Below, in pieces: positions 1 through 6,847 of a stretch of 64,000 nucleotides of DNA. Source of the DNA: JAKACA01 sp050010115 (lineage in GTDB: Bacteria; Actinomycetota; Acidimicrobiia; Acidimicrobiales; Bog-793). Each line of letters begins with the position of its first letter. Within the stretch, counting starts at the first letter, position 1. Under the pieces are notes generated by a model that was not told where the DNA came from, did not search any database, and worked only from the letters and a program-made list of their open reading frames with translations. The stretch lies in assembly GCA_050010115.1 (NCBI GenBank), contig JBEKLQ010000002.1, forward strand, positions 66,192 through 130,191, written 5' to 3'. Position numbers and translations under genes: made by a program.

Positions 1-956
1 TCGGCAGGGACCCACTCCTCTTCGATCAGCTCGCCGAAGGTCTGCGGAGGCGGGAGGCTCGAGAGCACGGCCTTCGCCCGGATGACATGACCGTCGAACA
101 GTTCGACGCCGGTCACGTGGCCCTCCGTCACCAGGATCTGTGTCACCTCGGCGTTGTCGATCACCACTCCGCCCGCCCGGTGGATCTCTCTCGACAACGC
201 GCCGGCGAGCTTGTGCGACCCGCCGTAGCAGACGGCCTTGTTCATGGCACGGTCGACCAGCATCGGCACCATGAACCCCAGCCCGCTGTCTTCCGGGTCG
301 AGCCCCCACATGCAGGCCACGTAGAGGAGGAGCATCTTCAGGCGGTCGTCCTCGAAGAGCTCGTCGATGATCTCGACGGGCGACATCTCGGTCAGCCGCA
401 ACGCCTCTTTCCCCACCTCCGTGCGCTCGAGAGCCTCGATCATGTCGATCGGGTGCAAGGGCGGCAGGTACGTCCCCGGCGCGACCACCTCCTCGACGAT
501 CCGTCGCCACGTCCGCATCACACGTCCGAAGGCGCGGGCGTCGGTTGGGGAGCGCTTCGCGATCGAGTCCTTCGTGTCCTCGATCTGGTGGCACAGGAGG
601 AGGCTCGTCCCGTCCCGGAAGACCGCCGCGGTCTGCGCGTTCGGCTTGACGAACGTGAGTCCGTGCTGGGAAAGGTCGAAGTCCCGGAGCACGGGCATGT
701 AGTCGGTCATCATGTGGTAGACGGCGTGGGTGTTCGTATAGAAACCCGGGAAGAGCGTCTCCTCGGTCGCGAGGCCTCCCCCGATCTCGTGGCGCCGTTC
801 GACCAGCACGGTTCGCAGGCCGGCCCGCGCGAGGTAGGCGGCTGCGATGAGCCCGTTCGGGCCGCCGCCGACGACGCACACGTCGGCGTCGTACTCGTGG
901 GGGAACTCCTCGAGGATCTTCTCAGTTGGCTCGATGCCGTAGCTCCGGCGGGTCAT
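1..956 (-). CDS. NAD(P)/FAD-dependent oxidoreductase, phytoene-dehydrogenase-like (3' end outside window)
   Basis: Partial gene: the start codon is at 956 and the reading frame stays open to the window edge, giving about 318 residues. The N-terminus has a Rossmann dinucleotide-binding fingerprint (VVGGGPNGLIAAAYLARAG) followed by an acidic strand end and an RRHEIGGGLATEE stretch, as in the CrtI/phytoene desaturase family of FAD oxidoreductases. The ATG overlaps the TGA of the upstream FAD enzyme (ATGA, 953-956), so the two are almost certainly co-translated. Having two paralogous CrtI-type enzymes in tandem suggests they act on the same hydrophobic or cyclic substrate, either as a heteromer or in sequence. 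The substrate cannot be read from sequence. Carotenoid synthesis is unlikely because no crtB or crtE lies nearby and the divergent operon is of beta-oxidation type. Confidence 0.85.
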   Translation of the reverse strand, partial: MTRRSYGIEPTEKILEEFPHEYDADVCVVGGGPNGLIAAAYLARAGLRTVLVERRHEIGGGLATEETLFPGFYTNTHAVYHMMTDYMPVLRDFDLSQHGLTFVKPNAQTAAVFRDGTSLLLCHQIEDTKDSIAKRSPTDARAFGRVMRTWRRIVEEVVAPGTYLPPLHPIDMIEALERTEVGKEALRLTEMSPVEIIDELFEDDRLKMLLLYVACMWGLDPEDSGLGFMVPMLVDRAMNKAVCYGGSHKLAGALSREIHRAGGVVIDNAEVTQILVTEGHVTGVELFDGHVIRAKAVLSSLPPPQTFGELIEEEWVPA

Positions 957-2701
957 GACACCCCTCCGGCGACCGACGCCAGCTTCGCGTCCGTGCCCGA
1001 CTCGGACCGCGAGCCCGGCTTGGCAGCGTCGGAGATGTACCACTCCGACGGGTACCACCAGCTCGCCGGTTCCACGATGCCGTCGTCGATGAGGATGTGC
1101 ATGAGGTTGTACGGGACCGCCATCAAGCAGAGCCCACCCGGATGCGACGTCTGGTTGCACAGGTAGAGACCGTCGATGGGCGTCCGGTAACGCGACAGCT
1201 CGGGCAGCGGCCGGCTCGAGAACCACTGGTCCTCCGACTGCCGGATCGCATACCAGTTCCCTCCGCTCATGCCCGCGTTCCGGAACTCCGAGTCATACGG
1301 CGTGTTCACGAAGACATCGACGATGTTGTCCGAACCCATGTTCGGGGCCATTCGTTCGAGGAGCGCGAGCGCAGCCTTCGTGATCTCGTCCTTGTGGCGG
1401 TTGATGCCCTCCGGCCCGGTCACGTCGTACTGAGGGGGCGGCACCTCCAGATACACCGGTGAGAGCAGGTGGTAACCGTCAGGGGTGCGGGTCTCGTCGT
1501 AGGGGTCGTGGGTGACGATCATCATCGTGAGGTGCTCGGGCGAGAGTTCCGGGCTCCGCCGGAGCGAGTAGGCGTCACGCGTCTGGGCGTGGAAGAACTC
1601 CATCGAGTCAGCTGGCGCCATCACACACGAGGGGTACACGTCCTCGGGGAAGGCGTCGGGCCGGCCGTGGTACTTCGGCAGCTCACGGCAGAGCACGTGC
1701 ATGACGAACAGGCTGCCGCCCTTGAGCGAGATGTCCTTGACGCGCTGGGTGAAGCCGACGTCGAGGTGCTGCCGGCCGATGAGGTTCAGGAACGTCGTCT
1801 TCACGTCCACGCCCGAGACAACGGCCTTGTCGGCCCAGATCGTCTTCTCGGGGAAGGCCGCCTCGTCCGAGAGGCGGACGCCCACGGCCCGGCCGTTCTG
1901 CACGATGATCTCGCCCACCGGTGCATTCGCGAGGATGCGCGCACCGTGTGCCAGCGCGCAGCGGATGATGGAGTGTGCGTAGGCGTGCATGCCGCCGCGG
2001 GGCGACCCCGACGCGTAACCGACCAGCATCCCGCCGCCCATGGACGGCAGGAGCATCCCGTCCCAGTCGGGATGCGCTCCGCAGTACCAGGCAGCGAAGG
2101 CTGCGGCCACCCGCGCCGGCTCCCACGGCACGAACTCGTCGAGGAAGTCGGTGTAGCTCATATCGAGCAGTCGCGGGCTGTAGAGCCCGGGCAGGTGCTT
2201 TCGGAAGACGTTCCACCACGGCAGGTCCCCGGCCTCGACCTCGAGCTCGGGTGGGTGCGGCGGCGTCCAGAACAGGGCTCTCAGCAGCTCACGCAGCGAT
2301 GGCTCGTCGAGGGCCTCCATCGGGCTGAAGGCGCCTTCGCTGGTCCCGGCGTACCGTCGGCGCGACTCCTCGCCAATGTCAGGCCGCCAGCGGCTCCCCA
2401 TGTTGGCGGCGACCCCGTCGAGAGTGACGATGCCCGACAGCGACTGGTAGTAGACCATCCGGAACCCGTACTTCCACAGCTCGAGCTGATCGAAGCCCGG
2501 AGCCGCCCCGCCGTACAGGTAGGTCGCGTGCGGGTCGATCCGGAAGCCCGGCCTCGGCTCGGTGTTCTCCTGGCCACCGCCGCACTCGGGTCTCGCTTCC
2601 AGGACGCACACGCTGAGTCCTGACTTCGCGAGGTAGGCGGCAAGTGTGCTGCCGTTGTGCCCACCTCCGACGATGACGACGTCGAAGCGCGCATCCTGCA
2701 T
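953..2701 (-). CDS. NAD(P)/FAD-dependent oxidoreductase, phytoene-dehydrogenase-like
   Basis: 582 residues from the ATG at 2701, chosen because a GGGGGGA ribosome-binding stretch lies 6 nt upstream; a TTG nine codons earlier has none. The N-terminus is a classic FAD Rossmann motif (VVIVGGGHNGSTLAAYLAKSG, then VLEARPECGGG), and the C-terminal part has the LYLCNQTSHPGG segment typical of the CrtI-like flavin-binding tail. Family members oxidise or isomerise hydrophobic substrates, often terpenoid or carotenoid; the substrate here is unknown. It overlaps the next FAD enzyme by 4 nt. A TAGGCT hexamer at 2785-2790, read on the minus strand and sitting in the loop of a CTCGC/GCGAG inverted repeat, could be its own -10 box. 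An Rrf2 regulator lies immediately upstream on the same strand. Confidence 0.88.
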   Translation of the reverse strand: MQDARFDVVIVGGGHNGSTLAAYLAKSGLSVCVLEARPECGGGQENTEPRPGFRIDPHATYLYGGAAPGFDQLELWKYGFRMVYYQSLSGIVTLDGVAANMGSRWRPDIGEESRRRYAGTSEGAFSPMEALDEPSLRELLRALFWTPPHPPELEVEAGDLPWWNVFRKHLPGLYSPRLLDMSYTDFLDEFVPWEPARVAAAFAAWYCGAHPDWDGMLLPSMGGGMLVGYASGSPRGGMHAYAHSIIRCALAHGARILANAPVGEIIVQNGRAVGVRLSDEAAFPEKTIWADKAVVSGVDVKTTFLNLIGRQHLDVGFTQRVKDISLKGGSLFVMHVLCRELPKYHGRPDAFPEDVYPSCVMAPADSMEFFHAQTRDAYSLRRSPELSPEHLTMMIVTHDPYDETRTPDGYHLLSPVYLEVPPPQYDVTGPEGINRHKDEITKAALALLERMAPNMGSDNIVDVFVNTPYDSEFRNAGMSGGNWYAIRQSEDQWFSSRPLPELSRYRTPIDGLYLCNQTSHPGGLCLMAVPYNLMHILIDDGIVEPASWWYPSEWYISDAAKPGSRSESGTDAKLASVAGGVS

Positions 2702-2913
2702 CGCATCCCCCCAGTCCACGTCGAGCAAGGCCGGCTGGCACGCTTAGGTTGCCGTCTGCCTCGCGCTTCCGTTATTTCCTCGCAAGCCTAGCGAGCTTTT
2801 ATCGCGGAGGGAAGCCCTGTGGCTCGGCTTCGAAATGGCCCGGAGGATCCTGGCCGGGCAGGTCGGCCGCAGTGCGGGCGGATGACCGGCGTCCAAGCGG
2901 TCGCCTGCTCGGC

Positions 2914-3405
2914 TCAGCTGGCCGTGGGGGCGCGGCCGGCGCGGCGGGCGGCGGCGGCGGCTTCGCGGCGGGCGGCGAGCTTGGCGATCTCCCGCTCGCG
3001 ACGCAACGTGTCGGAGAGGCTCGTATGGTCGAGTGCGTTGATGGCCGCCGAGCGGCCGTGGCTCCACGCAGCGTGGAGGGCGCACTCAGGACGGTGATCG
3101 TTGCACCGACGGGAGTCGAGGAGGCAGTGGGAGATCTCCAGGCGGCCCTCCAGGGACTCGATGATCTCCAGCATGGAGATGTCCTCGGGGTTCCGCGCCA
3201 AGGTGCAGCCCCCGTTCCTACCCGGCAAGCAGAGCAGCAAGCCCGAGCGCGAGAGCAGGTTCATGATCGTCGGCACGTTCCCGGACGAGATCTCGCAAGC
3301 CCGAGCCAGGTCCGCGGCGGTCACCCGCTCGCCTCTCGAAAGAGAGGCCATGTACAGCATGAGGCGGATGCCGTACTCGCTTCTCTTCGTGAGGGACAGA
3401 TGCAT
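2914..3405 (-). CDS. Rrf2-family transcriptional regulator with putative Fe-S cluster cysteines
   Basis: 163 residues from the ATG at 3405; an ATG at 3417 would add four residues. The N-terminal winged helix is clearly Rrf2 (LTKRSEYGIRLMLYMA, then GRNGGCTLARNPEDISMLEIIESLEG). Three cysteines, C94, C101 and C108, sit where IscR, NsrR and RsrR hold their iron-sulfur cluster, but with CX6CX6C spacing. It therefore probably senses iron-sulfur status, redox state, NO or a metabolite; which one is not visible. The C-terminus is a charged Ala/Arg-rich helix. It is divergent from the acyl-CoA dehydrogenase operon and upstream of the two FAD enzymes, so it is the likely regulator of both. A nested palindrome lies in its promoter region. 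Confidence 0.9.
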   Translation of the reverse strand: MHLSLTKRSEYGIRLMLYMASLSRGERVTAADLARACEISSGNVPTIMNLLSRSGLLLCLPGRNGGCTLARNPEDISMLEIIESLEGRLEISHCLLDSRRCNDHRPECALHAAWSHGRSAAINALDHTSLSDTLRREREIAKLAARREAAAAARRAGRAPTAS

Positions 3406-3413
3406 ACCTCGAA

Positions 3414-3419
3414 ACATTA
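3414..3419 (-). promoter_or_regulatory. candidate -10 hexamer TAATGT for the Rrf2 gene
   Basis: The hexamer ends 8 nt before the ATG at 3405. No proper Shine-Dalgarno sequence precedes that ATG, since the GAGG is only 1 nt away, so a leaderless or near-leaderless transcript is possible. The perfect palindrome at 3440-3453 would fall on the -35 region, which suits autorepression. Confidence 0.35.
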
Positions 3420-3424
3420 GGTCG

Positions 3425-3461
3425 GATCGCGAGGATTCCAGTGCCCAGGCACTTCGCGATC
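3425..3461. promoter_or_regulatory. nested inverted repeats, candidate Rrf2 operator
   Basis: Two perfect inverted repeats are nested here. The outer pair is GATCGCGA (3425-3432) with TCGCGATC (3454-3461). The inner pair is AGTGCC-CA-GGCACT (3440-3453). They lie about 20-55 bp upstream of the Rrf2 start and 130-170 bp upstream of the divergent acyl-CoA dehydrogenase start. The inner 14-bp dyad has the size of a dimeric winged-helix operator. Assignment to this Rrf2 protein is inferred from position only. Confidence 0.5.
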
Positions 3462-3592
3462 GATGCGACCAGAGAAATTAGCCATTTACACGCTAGAGTT
3501 AGAGGCTTCATTGCCCTGCGACCTGTGAGGGAGCAGGAGCATTAGGGGCAACAGGGGAGGCCAGGCGTGCACGACACGCAGGGGGCAAGCTG

Positions 3593-4783
3593 ATGGCGAT
3601 CGTTGACATCGAGCCGGGGCTGCAGGACATCGAAGAGGAGGTCAGGGACACCGCCCATCGCTTCGCTGAGGAGGTGATGCGCCCGGCAGGAGCGACGCTC
3701 GACAGGCTGGCCGACCCCGCCGACGTGATCGCGTCCGGGTCAGTGCTCTGGTCGGTCTTCGAGAAGTACCGTGGCCTTGGGCTGCAGGCGATCGAGGAGG
3801 ACCCGACTGTCGAGCCCGCCACGCGTGCTCGCATCCAGGCCATCGTCGCAGAGGAGCTTGGATGGGGAGACTCGGGCCTTGCGGTCAGCTTGGGTGTCGC
3901 CGCGTTCCCGAGGTTGCTCGCGACGATGTCGGGCAATCAGTCACTGGTGGACCGCTTCGACGACGCCATCGGCTGCTGGGCAGTCACCGAGCCTGACCAC
4001 GGCAGCGACGTCCTCGCCTTCACCGAGCGCCCCTTCCGCGATCCGTCCCTGAAGCCGAACTGCGTCGCGCGCGTGACTGGCGACGAGCTCGAGATCAGAG
4101 GACAGAAGTCGGCCTGGGTGTCGAACGGCTCCGTCGCCACGGCGGCGGCACTGTTCTGCACCCTCGACGCAGGCCAAGGCTTCGCCGGTGGGTGCGTGGT
4201 ACTCGTCCCGCTCGACCTACCCGGTGTGAGCAGGGGCCAACCGCTCGACAAGCTGGGACAGCGGGCGCTCAACCAAGGCGAGATCTTCTTCGACGGAGTA
4301 CGAGTCCCTCTCGACCATCTCGTGGTCCCGCCCGAGCTCTACCCCATGACGGTGGAGCTCGTGCTCAGTGTCGCCAACGCCGGCATGGGAACGATCTTCG
4401 TCGGCGTCGCCCGTGCGGCCCTCGAGCACGCCACCGCCTACGCCCATTCCAGGGTTCAGGGAGGCGTCCCCATCTTCGAGCACCAGAGCGTGAGGTCGCG
4501 TCTGTTCAAGATGTTCATGAAGGTCGAGGCGGCAAGAGCGCTCGCGCGGCGGGTGGCCGTCTTCAACGCCTTGAACCCGCCGCTCATCCAGTACTCAATA
4601 GCGTCGAAGGTGTTCTCGACGACGACGGCGTTCGAGGTCGCGAGCGAAGCGGTCCAGATCTTCGGTGGCAACGGGCTCAGCCGCACGTACCCCGTCGAGA
4701 AGCTCCTTCGCGACGCGAGAGCGTCGATGATCGAGGACGGCTGCAACGAGGTCCTCGGCCTCGTCGGCGCGTCCCGCCTGTGA
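3593..4783 (+). CDS. acyl-CoA dehydrogenase
   Basis: 396 residues, the normal family length. It would catalyse FAD-dependent alpha,beta-dehydrogenation of an acyl-CoA. The protein shows the N-terminal helical domain, the central beta-domain with the WAVTEPDHGSD flavin/substrate segment, and the C-terminal helical domain with FEHQSVRSRLFKM and QIFGGNGLSRTYPVEKLLRDAR. The segment MIEDGCNEVL stands at the usual position of the catalytic glutamate loop. The ATG follows a GGGGG ribosome-binding stretch at 7 nt. It is the first gene of a four-gene operon (spacings 12, 11 and 19 nt) transcribed away from the Rrf2 regulator. The substrate chain is unknown. Confidence 0.9.
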   Translation: MAIVDIEPGLQDIEEEVRDTAHRFAEEVMRPAGATLDRLADPADVIASGSVLWSVFEKYRGLGLQAIEEDPTVEPATRARIQAIVAEELGWGDSGLAVSLGVAAFPRLLATMSGNQSLVDRFDDAIGCWAVTEPDHGSDVLAFTERPFRDPSLKPNCVARVTGDELEIRGQKSAWVSNGSVATAAALFCTLDAGQGFAGGCVVLVPLDLPGVSRGQPLDKLGQRALNQGEIFFDGVRVPLDHLVVPPELYPMTVELVLSVANAGMGTIFVGVARAALEHATAYAHSRVQGGVPIFEHQSVRSRLFKMFMKVEAARALARRVAVFNALNPPLIQYSIASKVFSTTTAFEVASEAVQIFGGNGLSRTYPVEKLLRDARASMIEDGCNEVLGLVGASRL

Positions 4784-4795
4784 GTAGGTGAGACG

Positions 4796-5584
4796 ATGCA
4801 GCTGCGAGAGGTGATCGGCAGGCGCCGATCGATCCGCTTCCACATGCCCCACAAGCCGGTGGAGCTCGAGAAGGTCCAGCGCATGCTCGAGGCGGCCCGG
4901 CTTGCTTCGCACTGGGGCAACGTCCAGAGCCTACGGGCTGTCGTCGTCGTCCGCGACGAGGTCAGCCCCGATGTCGCGGAAGCGCTGTGGGCGCCGGTCG
5001 CAGGGTTCCAGATCAAGCTCGCTCCAGTCGTGATCGTCTGGTACCTCGACACCGCCGCCGTCGACGAACAGGCCAACCGGCTGCGCGAGCTCCTGGACGC
5101 CGGGGCGCTCGGCTTCGGCCCGGACAAGAAGGAGGCGCTCGAGGACAAGCTGATCCCGTTTTTCGAGCAGATCCGCGAGGTGCTGAAGCAGCCCGGGCTC
5201 GGTGAGGTGGACTGCGGCCAGGGCATCGCACAGGCGACCTTGATGGCGTTCGAGCAGGGGCTCGGGACGTGCTGCCTGGCGACCCCGAAGGCACAGGAGC
5301 TGCGCGAGAGCCTCGGACTTCCCGAGACGGCACGGGTCCTTCTCCTCCAGACCGTCGGCTACCCGGCGGAGTCCCCGGAGGCAGGTGGGCAGCGACCACG
5401 ACAGCCCTTCGAGAAGCTCTTCCACCTGAACCGGTACGGAGAGCCCTTCCCACGGTCAGCCGAGGTCGTGGAGGAGCTCAGGCGGGACGGGATGTTCACT
5501 GCTCCTGCACCGCTTCCCTACCGCGAGGCGGAGCTCGAGTACCTAAAGCACGCCCTTGGCCTGAAGGGCCACGGGCTCTTCTGA
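4796..5584 (+). CDS. nitroreductase-family flavoprotein
   Basis: 262 residues. The start MQLREVIGRRRSIRFH is the nitroreductase FMN-binding signature, and the segment DCGQGIAQATLMAFEQGLGTCCLATPKA forms the second conserved part of the fold. The family reduces nitro groups, quinones or activated double bonds, or in some members breaks C-halogen or ring bonds using FMN and NAD(P)H. A roughly 60-residue insertion (LLDAGALGFGPDKKEALEDK region) and a longer C-terminus distinguish it from small NfsB-type enzymes. AGGTGAG precedes the ATG. Its position between an acyl-CoA dehydrogenase and a thiolase suggests a reductive step on a CoA-linked or cyclic intermediate, but this is inference. Confidence 0.82.
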   Translation: MQLREVIGRRRSIRFHMPHKPVELEKVQRMLEAARLASHWGNVQSLRAVVVVRDEVSPDVAEALWAPVAGFQIKLAPVVIVWYLDTAAVDEQANRLRELLDAGALGFGPDKKEALEDKLIPFFEQIREVLKQPGLGEVDCGQGIAQATLMAFEQGLGTCCLATPKAQELRESLGLPETARVLLLQTVGYPAESPEAGGQRPRQPFEKLFHLNRYGEPFPRSAEVVEELRRDGMFTAPAPLPYREAELEYLKHALGLKGHGLF

Positions 5585-5595
5585 GAGGAGCGCGC

Positions 5596-6828
5596 ATGCG
5601 ACAAGAAGCCGTCGTCGCCGGCGTCGGCATGACGACGTTCGGCAAGCACCTCGAGCGTGGGCTCAAGTCGCTCGGCGTCGAAGCGGTCCAGTCGGCATTC
5701 GCCGACGCCGGCCTCGACCCTGCTAGCTGTCAGGCCGCCTACGTCGGGAACGCCGCAGCGGGACTGATTACCGGGCAGGAGTGCATCCGGGGCCAGGTCG
5801 TGCTCCGCGCCATGGGCCTCGGCCGCCTCCCCGTCGTCAACGTCGAGAACGCCTGTGCGAGCGCGTCGACCGCGCTCCATCAGGCAGCGGCGATGGTGAC
5901 CGGCGGGCTTTACGACGTCGTGCTCGCCCTCGGTGTCGAGAAGATGTACGACCTCGACAAGCGCAAGTCGTACGCCGCCTTCGCCGGGGCGGTCGACGTG
6001 GAGGCGCTCCAGGAGATCCTGAAGGTCTTGAAGGAGAGGGCGACCGGCGCCGGTGCCGGCGCCGCTTCCGAAGGCGCCGGCACACAAAGGTCGATGTTCA
6101 TGGACATCTACGCGGCAGTCGCGCGCTCCCACATGGAGCGGTACGGCACGACGGTGGAGCAGTTCGCAGCGGTCTCGGCGAAGAACTCGCGCCACGGAAG
6201 CCTCAATCCACGGGCGCAGTTCCGGGAGATGCTCTCGGTGGAGGATGTCCTCAACGCTCCGATGGTCGCCGAGCCCCTCACGAGACCGATGTGCTCGCCG
6301 ATCGGCGATGGCGCCGCGGCGGTGATCCTCGTGAGCAAGCAGAAGGCCCGCCAGCTCGGCATCACGAAGCCAGTGCGCATCGCCGCCTCCGTGCTCCGCT
6401 CGGGGTGGGACCACGGTGCCGACGAACCCGGGCTCGCAGACGTCTGCGCGAGCGAGGCCTACGAGGATGCGGCCATCGGCCCGGGTGACCTCGACGTCGT
6501 CGAGTGCCACGACGCCTCAGCGCCCGCCGAGGTCGTCGCGTACGAGGCGCTCGGACTCTGCGCCGTGGGCGACGGCGGGAAGCTCGCCGAGTCCGGCGAC
6601 ACCGCGCTCGGCGGCCGCATCCCTGTGAACACATCCGGGGGCCTGCTCCGCAAGGGGCACCCGATCGGCGCGACGGGCATCGCCCAGATCGTGGAGCTCA
6701 CGGAGCAGTTGCAGGAACGCTCAGGACCGCGCCAGGTCGAGGGTGCCCGCGTGGCGCTCGCACACAACGGCGGCGGCGCTCTCGGCAACGACGCGGCCGC
6801 CATGTGCGTCACGATCCTCACCATCTAG
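5596..6828 (+). CDS. thiolase family protein (SCP2/lipid-transfer type acetyl-CoA acetyltransferase)
   Basis: 410 residues from the ATG at 5596, preceded by GAGAGGAG. The frame is open further upstream, but only as overlap with the nitroreductase gene. Thiolase landmarks are the nucleophilic cysteine C87 in NACASAS, HDASAPAE in the middle of the C-terminal half, and NTSGGLLRKGHPIGATG near the end. The SCP-x-like subfamily typically cleaves 3-ketoacyl-CoAs of branched, sterol-side-chain or cyclic substrates, and some members act as aldolases with a DUF35 partner. No DUF35 gene is present in the operon, which favours an ordinary thiolytic role. The next gene is the acyl-CoA ligase. Confidence 0.88.
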   Translation: MRQEAVVAGVGMTTFGKHLERGLKSLGVEAVQSAFADAGLDPASCQAAYVGNAAAGLITGQECIRGQVVLRAMGLGRLPVVNVENACASASTALHQAAAMVTGGLYDVVLALGVEKMYDLDKRKSYAAFAGAVDVEALQEILKVLKERATGAGAGAASEGAGTQRSMFMDIYAAVARSHMERYGTTVEQFAAVSAKNSRHGSLNPRAQFREMLSVEDVLNAPMVAEPLTRPMCSPIGDGAAAVILVSKQKARQLGITKPVRIAASVLRSGWDHGADEPGLADVCASEAYEDAAIGPGDLDVVECHDASAPAEVVAYEALGLCAVGDGGKLAESGDTALGGRIPVNTSGGLLRKGHPIGATGIAQIVELTEQLQERSGPRQVEGARVALAHNGGGALGNDAAAMCVTILTI

Positions 6829-6847
6829 CCGGCTCGGGGAGGCGGCG

